From positions 186,001 through 250,000 of the forward strand of contig JBAGJY010000007.1 in assembly GCA_037034305.1 (NCBI GenBank): a DNA stretch of 64,000 nt, in the 5' to 3' direction. Position 1 is the stretch's first letter; the number at the start of each line of letters is the position of its first letter. Below are positions 1 to 7,634 of this stretch, piece after piece. The stretch is from Streptantibioticus_A sp037034305 (GTDB taxonomy: Bacteria > Actinomycetota > Actinomycetes > Streptomycetales > Streptomycetaceae). The notes below the pieces were generated by a model. It ran no database searches. It had not been told where the DNA came from and saw nothing but the letters and a program-made list of their open reading frames with translations. Position numbers and translations under genes: made by a program.

Positions 1-36
1 GCCGCCCGCAGGACCGGAGGGGTCTTCGCCTTCTGA
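1..36 (+). CDS. possible 3' end of an upstream gene (partial)
   Basis: Frame 1 is open from the left edge and stops at a TGA at 34-36, giving only eleven codons (ending RTGGVFAF). A good hairpin with a T-run follows within four bases, which fits the end of a rightward transcription unit. The fragment is too short to identify and could be chance. Confidence 0.3.
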   Translation, partial: AARRTGGVFAF

Positions 37-39
37 GGC

Positions 40-60
40 CCGCCAACGGCGTGGCGGTTT
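40..60. terminator. bidirectional stem-loop terminator
   Basis: CCGCCA (40-45) pairs with TGGCGG (52-57) and is followed by TTT. It sits between a rightward stop at 36 and the leftward stop of the PLP enzyme at 69, so it can serve both. Confidence 0.55.
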
Positions 61-68
61 CCGCGCGG

Positions 69-1202
69 TCAGCGCGCCGCGTCCAGTGCCTGGAGCACGT
101 CCGCCACGATGTCCTGTGCGTCCTCCACGCCCACGGAGAACCGGATGAACCCCTCCGGAACCGTGTCCCCGCCCCAGCGGGCCCGGCGCTCCGCCGTGCT
201 GAGCACCGAGCCGAAGCTGGTCGCCTCCCCGGTCAGCCGCAGCGTGCCGAGGAAGCGCTCGGCGTGGCCGCGGTCGGGCAGGACGAAGGACACCACGGGC
301 CCGAAGTTGCGCATCTGGCGCGCCGCCACCTGGTGCGACGGGTCGTTCGGCAGCCCGGGGTAGCGCAGCCCGGTCACCTCCTCGCGCCCGCCCAGTGCGG
401 TGGCCAGCGCGAGCGCGTTGCGCTGCTGCTGGGCGATGCGCAGATGGAGCGTCGCCAGGGAGCGGTGGGCCAGCCATGCCTCCATCGGACCGGGGATCGC
501 GCCCACGGTCTTGCGCCACAGCCGCACCGACGCCGCCAACCGCTCGTCCCGAGCGGTCACATAGCCCAGCAGCAGGTCGCCGTGGCCGGTCAGCGCCTTG
601 GTGCCGCTGGCCACCGCGAAGTCCGCCCCCAGTTCCAGAGGCCGCTGGCCCAGTGGTGTGGACAGCGTGTTGTCGACCGCGACCAGGGCGCCGACCACGT
701 GTGCGGCGTCCGCGAGTCGCCGGATGTCGCAGACGTCCAGACCCGGGTTGGAGGGTGTCTCGATCCACAGCAGCCGCGCACCGTCCAGGGCGTCGAGTTG
801 GGCATCGCCTGCCGTGGGCGCCAGCCGCACCCGGACACCGTATGACTCAAGCCGCTCCCGCAGCGCGCGGGTCGTCTGGTAGCAGTCGGAGGGCAGCACC
901 ACCGTGTCCCCGGAGCGCACCTGGGACAGGAGGACCGCCGAGACCGCGGCCATTCCGGAGGCGAAGGCGACCGTCTGAGCGGGGGCCTGCGGTGACTCCA
1001 GCCCGGAGATCGCCTCTTCCAGGCGGCTCCAGGTCGGGTTGTCGTCACGTCCGTAGGTGTAGGGGCCGACCGCCTCGCCGGGCAGGTGGTAGTGCGCCAC
1101 GAAGGTCGGCCCCGGGAGCGACGGGGTGTACGGCTGCGCGGGTGGTCTGCCCGCGTGCACGCTTCGGGTGCCGTCCCCTGTCCCGGTGGGGCGCTCGGAC
1201 AT
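69..1202 (-). CDS. cystathionine gamma-lyase / Cys-Met metabolism PLP-dependent enzyme
   Basis: This 377-residue protein belongs to the cystathionine gamma-synthase/lyase family of fold-type I PLP enzymes. Such enzymes cleave or form C-S bonds in the transsulfuration pathway. The sequence has the YGRDDNPT substrate region, the FASGMAAVSAVLL PLP-phosphate motif, DNTLSTPLGQRPLELG, and the Schiff-base lysine in SGTKALTGHGD at about residue 202. The ATG at 1202 is chosen because AGGAGG lies seven bases upstream; an in-frame start at 1310 would run through the parS site. Lyase, synthase or methionine gamma-lyase activity cannot be told apart by eye; lyase is the usual annotation in Streptomyces. 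It is monocistronic and divergent from the DoxX-like operon. Confidence 0.88.
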   Translation of the reverse strand: MSERPTGTGDGTRSVHAGRPPAQPYTPSLPGPTFVAHYHLPGEAVGPYTYGRDDNPTWSRLEEAISGLESPQAPAQTVAFASGMAAVSAVLLSQVRSGDTVVLPSDCYQTTRALRERLESYGVRVRLAPTAGDAQLDALDGARLLWIETPSNPGLDVCDIRRLADAAHVVGALVAVDNTLSTPLGQRPLELGADFAVASGTKALTGHGDLLLGYVTARDERLAASVRLWRKTVGAIPGPMEAWLAHRSLATLHLRIAQQQRNALALATALGGREEVTGLRYPGLPNDPSHQVAARQMRNFGPVVSFVLPDRGHAERFLGTLRLTGEATSFGSVLSTAERRARWGGDTVPEGFIRFSVGVEDAQDIVADVLQALDAAR

Positions 1203-1227
1203 CGCTGCCTCCTGCTCGGACGGTCGA

Positions 1228-1243
1228 TGTTTCACGTGAAACA
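1228..1243. promoter_or_regulatory. parS: parS centromere-like site (ParB binding)
   Basis: TGTTTCACGTGAAACA is a perfect 16-bp palindrome identical to the Streptomyces parS consensus bound by ParB. These sites cluster around oriC and organise chromosome segregation during sporulation. It lies in the divergent intergenic region between the PLP lyase and the DoxX-like gene, so bound ParB could also touch their promoters. Confidence 0.93.
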
Positions 1244-1311
1244 CGATCCCGCTGACGGGCGGATCGCCACGCGCTGGTTGTATATGGCCTGTGATCCTAA
1301 AAGGTCGCACG

Positions 1312-1689
1312 ATGCCGCGATGGCGTGTGATGGCGCCTCGTGCCGCTGTGGCACTGGTGTGGTTCTACGAGGGCCTGTGGTGCAAGGTCGTACCCGGGCG
1401 GGCTGACCAGCGCGCGATCATCACGCAGATTCCGCTGCTGCCGCACTGGGCGGTGACACCGGTGATGGTGTCAATCGGCCTGCTGGAGACGGCGGTTGGG
1501 CTGTGGGTGCTCAGTGGAGCCCGGCCGTATCTGGCGGCGGGCGTCCAGACCTGGTTGATCGGCTCGTTCAACCTGGGCGGGCTGCTGTTCGCACCGGAGC
1601 GAATAACCGAACCAGGACGGCTGGTCGTGATGAACCTCGCGCTGGTCTGCCTGATCTGGCTGGTGGCCGAGCGGCGGGCGTCCCGATGA
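1312..1689 (+). CDS. DoxX-like small membrane protein
   Basis: This 125-residue protein has about four hydrophobic segments and resembles the DoxX-like family (residues WFYEGLWCKVVPG, then LLETAVGLWVLSG). Function within this family is poorly defined; links to quinone or redox membrane complexes are known for some DoxX proteins. The ATG at 1312 is preferred because AAAAGG lies eight bases upstream; an upstream GTG at 1291 is possible but is very close to a TATATG that looks like a -10 element. Its stop codon overlaps the next ATG as ATGA, so it begins a translationally coupled five-gene operon ending at 4511. Confidence 0.72.
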   Translation: MPRWRVMAPRAAVALVWFYEGLWCKVVPGRADQRAIITQIPLLPHWAVTPVMVSIGLLETAVGLWVLSGARPYLAAGVQTWLIGSFNLGGLLFAPERITEPGRLVVMNLALVCLIWLVAERRASR

Positions 1690-2567
1690 GGCAGACCCCT
1701 TGGTCGGCCGGGCGGATCCTCACCGCCCAGAGCGGTGGCCCCAGGTTGCTGTTCGGCCGGATGTACGAGGACCCGCGGATCGAGCTGCGCGCCTTCCCCG
1801 CAGCCCCCGCCCGTGTGCTGTGCATCGCCTCGGCGGGCGACATGGCGGCCGCGCTCGCGCACGCCGGACACGAGGTCACCGCGGTCGACGTCAATCCCCG
1901 CCAACTCGCCTACGCCGCAAGCCGCGTGACACACGGCGCCCCGGCTCGAATCGGTACCGCGGAGCACCTGACGGCTGTCGGACGGTGTGCCGCCGCAGCC
2001 CTGCCGGGCTGGCGGCCAGCGGAACTCGCGGCGTTCCTCGAACTCGACGAACCCGCACGCCAGGTGGCCTGGTGGCGTACACGTCTGGACGGCCCGGGGC
2101 TGCGCCTGTTGATGGGCGCCGCACTGCGGCCCGCCGGTCCGCTCGCGGCGTTGCTGCGCCCCGGATTCCGCGGGGTGGTCCCCGCGCGCTTCGACGCCGT
2201 ACTGCGCCAGCGCCTCGCGGGCACCGTCGCCCGGCATCCGAACACCGACAACCCCCTGTTGCGGCTGCTGCTGGTCGGCCGGGTGCCCGATCCGGCACCC
2301 GTCGTGGGCGTGCGATTCGTGCACACCGAGGTGGCCGAGCACCTGGAGTCGGTCATCCCCGGCAGCTATGACGCCGTGACACTCTCCAACGTCCTTGACG
2401 GCCCCGGCGGTTCGTACGCACGACGGCTGCGTGCCGCCGTGGAGCGCGCGGTGCGGCCGGGTGGCGTCGCCGTACTGCGCAGCTTCCGCGGCTCGGGGCA
2501 GCCCACCGACGACCGCTGCCCGCTGTGGGGAACGGTGCGTCTGACCCGCACAGGAGGCACCAGGTGA
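1686..2567 (+). CDS. DUF3419 / BtaA-type SAM 3-amino-3-carboxypropyl transferase-like protein
   Basis: This 293-residue protein has the DUF3419 signature. Near residue 38 a SAM-binding strand reads VLCIASAGDMAAALAHAG, followed by VTAVDVNPRQLAYA, which matches the acidic motif and 'D-x-NP-x-Q' of BtaA. A C-terminal strand reads SYDAVTLSNVLD, then RPGGVAVLRSF. In the established family, BtaA moves the aminocarboxypropyl group of S-adenosylmethionine to diacylglycerol in betaine lipid synthesis. Here the protein is shorter than typical BtaA (about 400 residues), so the acceptor may differ. It overlaps its neighbours by ATGA and GTGA. Other SAM-dependent activity remains possible. Confidence 0.7.
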   Translation: MRQTPWSAGRILTAQSGGPRLLFGRMYEDPRIELRAFPAAPARVLCIASAGDMAAALAHAGHEVTAVDVNPRQLAYAASRVTHGAPARIGTAEHLTAVGRCAAAALPGWRPAELAAFLELDEPARQVAWWRTRLDGPGLRLLMGAALRPAGPLAALLRPGFRGVVPARFDAVLRQRLAGTVARHPNTDNPLLRLLLVGRVPDPAPVVGVRFVHTEVAEHLESVIPGSYDAVTLSNVLDGPGGSYARRLRAAVERAVRPGGVAVLRSFRGSGQPTDDRCPLWGTVRLTRTGGTR

Positions 2568-3337
2568 GGCATTCGCTGCGCCGCCATCCGATTCCGCTGC
2601 GCACGCGCTTCGCGCACTCGCTCGTCCTGACCTACGCGTTTCCCACCCGTGTACTGCGCCCGCTGCTCACTCCCGGCCTGGAGCTCGACACCTACCAGGC
2701 ACAAGGGCAGGAGTACGGCTTCGCGGCGGTCGCGCTGGTGGATCTGCGGGCGCTACGGCCACCGTTCGTGCCACGGGCGCTCGGCACCGACCAACTGATG
2801 ACCGGCTACCGGCTCTTCACCCGCTTCACCACCCCGGGCGGGCGGACCATGCGGGGCCTGCGCATTCTGCGCAGTGACACCTCCAGCCGGGTGCTGGCGA
2901 TCGGCGGCAACGTACTGACCCGCTACCACTACCAACGGGCCCGGCTCGGCTGCCGGACGGCCGGTGGCCGACTGGAGTTCGCGGTCCGCTCCCGGGATGC
3001 GACGGCCGACCTGCTGGTCGCCGCCGACCTCGAAGGCACCGCGGAGTTGCCCGAGGGCAGCCCCTTCGCCTCCCCGCGTGACGCCCGCCGCTTCGCGGGG
3101 CCGCTTCCGTACACGTTCGAGTACGAGCCGCGCGATGACACCGTCACGGTGGTGAAGGCGTTCCGCACCCGCTGGGAACCCAGTCCGGTGGCCGTGGAGG
3201 TACGGCGGCTGACCTTCTTCGAGCACGGTGCCTTCGCTGGCAGCCGCCCGCTGCTCGCCAACGCCTTCCATGTGGCGGACGTCGACTACGGCTGGCACGC
3301 GGGCGTACGGCACACAACGGACGGGCGCCGGATATGA
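2564..3337 (+). CDS. DUF2071 / YqjF-like protein
   Basis: This 257-residue protein matches my recollection of the DUF2071 (YqjF) family, which shares a fold with acetoacetate decarboxylase. It has the N-terminal LVLTYAFPTRVLRPLLTPGLELD segment, the VALVDLRALRP strand and a C-terminal VADVDYGWHAGVRHTT. No lysine equivalent to a Schiff-base residue is evident. The GTG at 2564 overlaps the previous TGA and has AGGAGG at 2552-2557. Its place inside a four-base-overlap operon with a BtaA-like protein and a methyltransferase implies a shared pathway, but its role is unknown. Confidence 0.6.
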   Translation: MRHSLRRHPIPLRTRFAHSLVLTYAFPTRVLRPLLTPGLELDTYQAQGQEYGFAAVALVDLRALRPPFVPRALGTDQLMTGYRLFTRFTTPGGRTMRGLRILRSDTSSRVLAIGGNVLTRYHYQRARLGCRTAGGRLEFAVRSRDATADLLVAADLEGTAELPEGSPFASPRDARRFAGPLPYTFEYEPRDDTVTVVKAFRTRWEPSPVAVEVRRLTFFEHGAFAGSRPLLANAFHVADVDYGWHAGVRHTTDGRRI

Positions 3338-4092
3338 CCACCGAGGCCGAGCACCACGCCTCCGCGCCGTCCGGTGTCCGGCATGTCGTCGCCTACAACT
3401 GGCCGCTGTACGCGGCGGGTTCGGCGGCGGTGGCCACTGGTGCGCTGATCGGGCGCCGTCACCGGTCCGCCTGGGCGGGCAGTGCGCTGGCCGCGTGGTG
3501 GCTGCTGGCGAGTCTGCTGGCCAGCCACCGGGTCTACGACCGTTCATCGCTGCACAGTTGGCGCTGGCTGGAGCGGTTACTGCCGCAGGGCCCCGGACGC
3601 CATCTGGTGGTCTCGGCCGGGCTGGACGAGGCGAGCGCGCCACTGGCGGCCCGCTACCCCGAGGCCGCGCAGACCGTCGCGGACCTGTATGACGCGCTGC
3701 CGGTGAGGGAGTCCTCGCTGCGCCGGGCCCGCCACCGGGTGCCACCGCGGCCGGGTTCGGTTCCGGCGCGGCCGCACCGGCTGCCGGGCGCCGACGCCTC
3801 GTACGACACGGTGATCGCGCCCTTCGCGGTGCACGAACTGCGGCGCTCGGCGGACCGGGAGGCGCTTGTGGAAGAGTGCGGCCGACTGCTGCGGCCGGGC
3901 GGTGCCGTCGTGCTGGTCGAGCACTGCCGGGACGCAGTCAACACGGCGGTCTTCGGGCCCGGCGCCTGGCACTTCATGCCGCGGCGCGAGTGGTTGAGGC
4001 TCGCCGCGCGCTCGGGCCTCACGGTCGCCCGCGAAGAGCGGATCGCGGGCTGCGTCACCGTACTGGTGCTGCGGAAGCGGAGGGCGCTGTGA
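3334..4092 (+). CDS. membrane-anchored class I SAM methyltransferase
   Basis: The first 70 residues of this 252-residue protein contain two hydrophobic stretches (NWPLYAAGSAAVATGALIG and AGSALAAWWLLASLLA). The remainder is a UbiE-like methyltransferase domain: a shortened motif I near HLVVSAGLDEAS, a post-II strand ASYDTVIAPFAVHEL, and LRRPGGAVVLVEH-like motif III followed by MPRREWLRLAARSGL. The canonical GxGxG is not intact, which is unusual. It is coupled by four-base overlaps on both sides. A methyltransferase beside a BtaA-like enzyme recalls the BtaA/BtaB pair, where BtaB trimethylates the transferred amino group; that parallel is an inference. Confidence 0.72.
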   Translation: MTTEAEHHASAPSGVRHVVAYNWPLYAAGSAAVATGALIGRRHRSAWAGSALAAWWLLASLLASHRVYDRSSLHSWRWLERLLPQGPGRHLVVSAGLDEASAPLAARYPEAAQTVADLYDALPVRESSLRRARHRVPPRPGSVPARPHRLPGADASYDTVIAPFAVHELRRSADREALVEECGRLLRPGGAVVLVEHCRDAVNTAVFGPGAWHFMPRREWLRLAARSGLTVAREERIAGCVTVLVLRKRRAL

Positions 4093-4511
4093 CGGCACTG
4101 CTCACGCTGGAGGGGCAGCTACGGCTGGTCGGGCTGGCGCTGGTGGCCATGGGGGCGGTGCATGCCGTGCTTCCCCGGGTCATGGGATGCCCCGCCGATC
4201 TCGCGGGCAGCACTCTGCTGACCCGCCAGGTGTCCTACGCCCACCTGTTCTTCATCGCGCTGGCCTGTGTGCTGCTCGGCCTGCTGCCGTTGGCGCTCGC
4301 CCCCGAACTGCTCGCCGGGACGCGGCTGGGCACCGCGCTGCTCGCGGGTGAGACGGTCTTCTGGGGGCTGCGCTGGGTGTTCCAGTTCACGGTGTTCCCG
4401 GCCCGGTTGTGGCGCGGGGACCGGAGGCGTACCGCGGCGCACGTCGCGCTGGCTGCGCTGTGGACGTGGGTGGCGGCCGTGTTCGGCTATGCGCTGGCCG
4501 CCACCCCGTGA
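4089..4511 (+). CDS. small four-helix membrane protein, unknown function
   Basis: This 140-residue protein has four predicted membrane segments (around residues 9-28, 45-68, 78-100 and 115-137). The GTG at 4089 overlaps the TGA of the methyltransferase, so it is the last gene of the operon. I do not recognise a catalytic motif. The stop codon is six bases before a parS site, and no obvious terminator hairpin separates it from the convergent holin-like gene. Confidence 0.65.
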   Translation: MTALLTLEGQLRLVGLALVAMGAVHAVLPRVMGCPADLAGSTLLTRQVSYAHLFFIALACVLLGLLPLALAPELLAGTRLGTALLAGETVFWGLRWVFQFTVFPARLWRGDRRRTAAHVALAALWTWVAAVFGYALAATP

Positions 4512-4516
4512 TGCTG

Positions 4517-4532
4517 TGTTTCACGTGAAACA
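4517..4532. promoter_or_regulatory. parS: second parS site (ParB binding)
   Basis: TGTTTCACGTGAAACA again, a perfect palindrome, between two convergent genes. It is 3.29 kb from the first copy, and together they frame the five-gene operon. Confidence 0.93.
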
Positions 4533-4548
4533 ACAGCCGGCGTGGACA

Positions 4549-4935
4549 TCAGCGGCGTTCGTCCTCGTCCGGGAGGACCAGATGCATCGCCCAGGCGACG
4601 ATGCTCACCACCAGGCCGCCGACCAGTGCGGCCCAAAAGCCCGCGACATGGAAGTCCAGTGTGAGCCTCTTCGACAGATACGAGGTGAGCATCAGCATCA
4701 GCGCGTTCACGACCAGCGTGAACAGGCCGAGAGTGAGGACGAACAGCGGGAAGGACAGCAGTTTCACGACTGGTTTGACGAGCCAGTTCACCACGCCGAA
4801 CACGAGCGCCACCAGCACGAGGGTGAGCACCTTGTGGGCGGTGTTGGAGCCAGTGAGCGTTATGCCCTTGATCAACCAGACGGCGACGCCGAGGGCCACC
4901 GCGTTGGCCAGCGTCTTGAGCACGAATTTCTTCAT
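4549..4935 (-). CDS. phage holin family (Phage_holin_4_2-like) membrane protein
   Basis: This 128-residue protein has four hydrophobic segments and the pattern NWLVKPVVKLLSFPLFVLTLGLFTLVVNALML that marks this family of bacterial chromosomal membrane proteins. The name comes from weak similarity to phage holins; no lysis role is implied. The ATG at 4935 is chosen because the protein starts at MKKFVLKTLAN, the usual family start; the longer frame upstream is low in hydrophobicity and overlaps the divergent cupin. The C-terminus is acidic (PDEDERR). Confidence 0.8.
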   Translation of the reverse strand: MKKFVLKTLANAVALGVAVWLIKGITLTGSNTAHKVLTLVLVALVFGVVNWLVKPVVKLLSFPLFVLTLGLFTLVVNALMLMLTSYLSKRLTLDFHVAGFWAALVGGLVVSIVAWAMHLVLPDEDERR

Positions 4936-5006
4936 GCTGCGATCGTCGCAGAGACTCTGGTGAGGGCAAGGAAGAACCGGTGGAGAGAAGGCGAGGGACC
5001 GGGCAC

Positions 5007-5324
5007 ATGAAGGTGTTCCGGCTGGACGATCTGGATGCCGAGCGCGCGGCGAACGACGGCGCGTACCTGCGCTTCCTGCGGGAGCGGAACATGTCCGCGG
5101 GGCTCTACGCGCTCCCGGCGGGCGGTACCGACACACAGTCGCCGCATCCGCAGGACGAGGTCTACCTGGTGGTGAGCGGTCGGGCGTCGATCACGGTGGG
5201 GGAGGAGACGACACATGTGGCCCGGGGCAGCGTCGTCTACGTACCGGCCGGAACGCCGCACCGCTTCCACCACATCACCGAGGATCTGCGAGTGCTGGTG
5301 GTCTTCTCCCCGCCCGAAGGATGA
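5007..5324 (+). CDS. cupin domain protein
   Basis: This 105-residue protein is a single cupin barrel. Motif 1 is the HPQDEVYLVVSGRASI region, and motif 2 is VYVPAGTPHRFHHI. The histidines and glutamate of a metal site are present (H at PHPQDE, E, and H at TPHRF). Substrate is not evident. The ATG at 5007 follows GGCGAGGGA. It is divergent from the holin-family gene, with only about 70 bp between their starts. Confidence 0.78.
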   Translation: MKVFRLDDLDAERAANDGAYLRFLRERNMSAGLYALPAGGTDTQSPHPQDEVYLVVSGRASITVGEETTHVARGSVVYVPAGTPHRFHHITEDLRVLVVFSPPEG

Positions 5325-5449
5325 CCGGCGGCTTCAGGGTCCCGTAAGGGTCCGATCAGGGGCGGATGGGGACCGCGAACCCTCGGTTTCGGGTACTCGT
5401 CACCGTAAGCTCGAATCACAAGCCGAGTAGGGGTGGAGGGAGTCGGAAA

Positions 5450-5668
5450 ATGAGCGACAACGGGTTCTTGAGCGGACTGCCCTGGTGGGTCAAGTGGGTC
5501 GCCGTTCCGGTGATCGCGCTGGTCGTCTTCGGCGGCCTGATCGCCAGCGTCATCGGGTTCATCGCGAGCCTGCTGTTCAAGGTGGTGCTGTTCGCGGCGC
5601 TGGTCGGCGGTCTGGTCTACGTGGTGAAGAAGTTCACCTCGTCCTCGACCTCGCGCAGCGACTGGTAG
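5450..5668 (+). CDS. DUF5326 family small membrane protein
   Basis: The 72-residue product reads GLPWWVKWVAVPVIALVVFGG and then FKVVLFAALVGGLVYVVKKF, two membrane helices, which I recognise as the Streptomyces DUF5326 family. Function is unknown. A GGTGGAGGG at 5432-5440 gives the ribosome binding site for the ATG at 5450. The gene ends just before a strong terminator shared with the flotillin gene. Confidence 0.75.
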   Translation: MSDNGFLSGLPWWVKWVAVPVIALVVFGGLIASVIGFIASLLFKVVLFAALVGGLVYVVKKFTSSSTSRSDW

Positions 5669-5695
5669 CCGCCCGTGGCGCGGACCCGGCGGGAA

Positions 5696-5746
5696 CAGCG
5701 AACGCTCGCGGCGGAGGAGACTCCGCACCGCGAGCGTCGCTGTTTT
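5696..5746. terminator. strong bidirectional terminator
   Basis: CAGCG + ACGCTCGCGG (5696-5711, one bulged A) pairs with CCGCGAGCGT + CGCTG (5728-5742), and TTTT follows. It separates the convergent DUF5326 and flotillin genes. Confidence 0.85.
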
Positions 5747-5769
5747 CCCGTACGACAACCGTGCAGTGC

Positions 5770-7260
5770 CTACGAGTTGTGGCCCTCGTCCTGGAGCGGC
5801 ACCCGCTCGGTGCGCGTTGCCGAACCGTTGGGAGACGTCGCGGGAGCGTCCTTGGCGGGCTCGTTGTTCATGGAGGCGAGCAACTGACGGGCCAGACCGA
5901 GCCCCGTGCCGCCCATGGTCAGCGCCTTGGCGAACATGTCGGACATCCCGTCGGCGCCGTTGAGCAGCACCATGTGGTCGACGTTGCCGAAGGCGGCGGA
6001 GCCCGCCTTGACGATCTCCGGCCAGTTCTCGGCCAGTTGCTGGGCGACGACCGCCTCCTGGTTCTCCGCCAGCGCCGCGGCCCGCGCCTTGATGGCCTCC
6101 GCCTCGGCCAGACCCTTCGCCCGGGCCGCCTCGGCCTCGGCCAGCCCGCGCGCCTGAGCCGACGCGGCCTCCGCCTCACCGGTGGCCTTGGTGGCCGCCG
6201 CGGCGGCCATACCGCGGGCCTTGGTGGCCTCCGCCTCGGCGGCCGCGGCGGTCTTCACCCGGGTCGCCTCGGCCGCCGCCGCCAACTCGGTCTCCTTCGC
6301 CTTCGCCTGCGCGGCCGAGATGCGGGCGTCACGCTCGGCCTCGGCCAGGGTGCGCTTCTCGTACGCCTTGGCGTCCGCGGGCTTGCGGATGTCCGCCTGC
6401 AACTGCTGCTCGCGGCGGTGCGCCTCGAGTTCCGCGACGCGGGTCTCCTGGACCACGACCTCCTGGCGCGCCGCGGCCTCCGACAGCGGGCCCGCCTGAC
6501 GCGCGGCGGCCGCCGCCTTGTCGCGTTCGGCCTGGTACCCGGCCTGGAGGATCTCGCTGTCCCGGGTCGCCTCGGACATCCGGGCCTTGGCCTTCTGCTC
6601 GGCCTCGGTGGCCAGCCGGTCCGCCTCCGCCTGCGCGATACGGGCGTCCCGCTGGACGGCCGCGGCATGCGGCGCGGCGAGGTTCTTGATGTAGCCGGTC
6701 GGGTCCTCGATCTCGTGGATCTGCAACGAGTCGACGATCAGGCCCAGCTTCTCCATCTCCGTACCCGAGGCGGAACGGGTCTGCGCGGTGAGCTTCTCGC
6801 GGTCGCGGATCATCTCCTCGACCGTCAACCCGCCCACGATGGAACGCAGATGACCGGCGAACACGTTGTGCACCCGGTCGCCCATGTACTTCTGCTGGTC
6901 AAGGAACCGGCGGGCGGCGTTGGCGATCGACACGAAGTCGTCGCCGACCTTGAAGATGACCACGCCGCGGACCTTCAGCGGAATGCCCTGCTTGGTCACG
7001 CAGTCCACCGACAGCTCGGACTCGTTGAGGTCGAGCGAGAGCTTGCGGACCGCCTGCATACCGGGGAGGACCAGCGTTCCGCGCCCGGTGACGATGCGAA
7101 AGCCCATCCCCTCCTCCAGACCCTCGGTCCGGTGCTTGGAGCCGGAGATGACCAGCGCTTCGTTGGGCTCGGCCACGCGCCACATGAGCTTGAACAGCGT
7201 GACCAGGATGATGATTGCGACGAGTACCGCACCCGCCACGACGCCGATGACCATCGGCAC
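5770..7260 (-). CDS. flotillin-like SPFH domain protein
   Basis: This 496-residue protein has an N-terminal membrane segment (about residues 2-24), an SPFH/band 7 domain (about 30-200, with LVISGSKHRTEGLEEGMGFRIVTGRGTLVLP), and a long Ala/Glu-rich flotillin coiled coil (about 210-420) containing repeated EAEA and ARGLAEAEA motifs. Flotillins scaffold membrane microdomains and bacterial kinases. It starts at a GTG (7260) or at the ATG two codons later; GAGGGGG lies upstream of both. It is the third gene of a leftward YibE/F - NfeD-like - flotillin set, and the pairing with an NfeD-like protein is the typical YuaF/YuaG-type arrangement. Confidence 0.88.
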   Translation of the reverse strand: MPMVIGVVAGAVLVAIIILVTLFKLMWRVAEPNEALVISGSKHRTEGLEEGMGFRIVTGRGTLVLPGMQAVRKLSLDLNESELSVDCVTKQGIPLKVRGVVIFKVGDDFVSIANAARRFLDQQKYMGDRVHNVFAGHLRSIVGGLTVEEMIRDREKLTAQTRSASGTEMEKLGLIVDSLQIHEIEDPTGYIKNLAAPHAAAVQRDARIAQAEADRLATEAEQKAKARMSEATRDSEILQAGYQAERDKAAAAARQAGPLSEAAARQEVVVQETRVAELEAHRREQQLQADIRKPADAKAYEKRTLAEAERDARISAAQAKAKETELAAAAEATRVKTAAAAEAEATKARGMAAAAATKATGEAEAASAQARGLAEAEAARAKGLAEAEAIKARAAALAENQEAVVAQQLAENWPEIVKAGSAAFGNVDHMVLLNGADGMSDMFAKALTMGGTGLGLARQLLASMNNEPAKDAPATSPNGSATRTERVPLQDEGHNS

Positions 7261-7422
7261 ATGCCCCCTCTTACCACGGCTCCCCTGATGGAGCCGACAT
7301 ACGAGAGTCTGCTCCCGCCTACGGCGGGCACCAAGTCACCGACCCGCACGACACGCGGTTGTCGAATCCTTGGTTCACACCCGCGTCCAGACCGTTATCG
7401 ATCTTCAGGTTTAGTCGAGGGC

Positions 7423-7620
7423 TCACATCAGGGGCGCGACGTAAACGGTGCGCGGCGGCTGGTACTCCACGACCACCACCAGCGTGCCGGTCTCGATGCG
7501 CTGCCCGGCCTCCACTGGGTAGGCCAGGAAATGCTCGGCGCCACCGCGTACCCGCACGATCACCTCGCCCACCAGACCCGGGCCGATCGTCCCCGTCACG
7601 CGTCCTTGAAGCCCCACCAT
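7423..7620 (-). CDS. short NfeD-like OB-fold protein
   Basis: This 65-residue protein (MVGLQGRVTGTIGPGLVGEVIVRVRGG to the end) resembles the soluble C-terminal OB-fold of NfeD proteins, without a membrane or ClpP-like protease part. NfeD-type proteins partner flotillins in membrane microdomains. It begins 14 bases after the YibE/F stop codon and precedes the flotillin gene by about 160 bp, so the three are probably co-transcribed. The ribosome binding site is weak, which suggests translational coupling. Confidence 0.7.
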   Translation of the reverse strand: MVGLQGRVTGTIGPGLVGEVIVRVRGGAEHFLAYPVEAGQRIETGTLVVVVEYQPPRTVYVAPLM

Positions 7621-7634
7621 GTCCGGAGGGTAGC

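Noticed and set aside
4549..4935. Prophage (holin-family name)
   Set aside because: The family name is historical; no other phage gene lies near.
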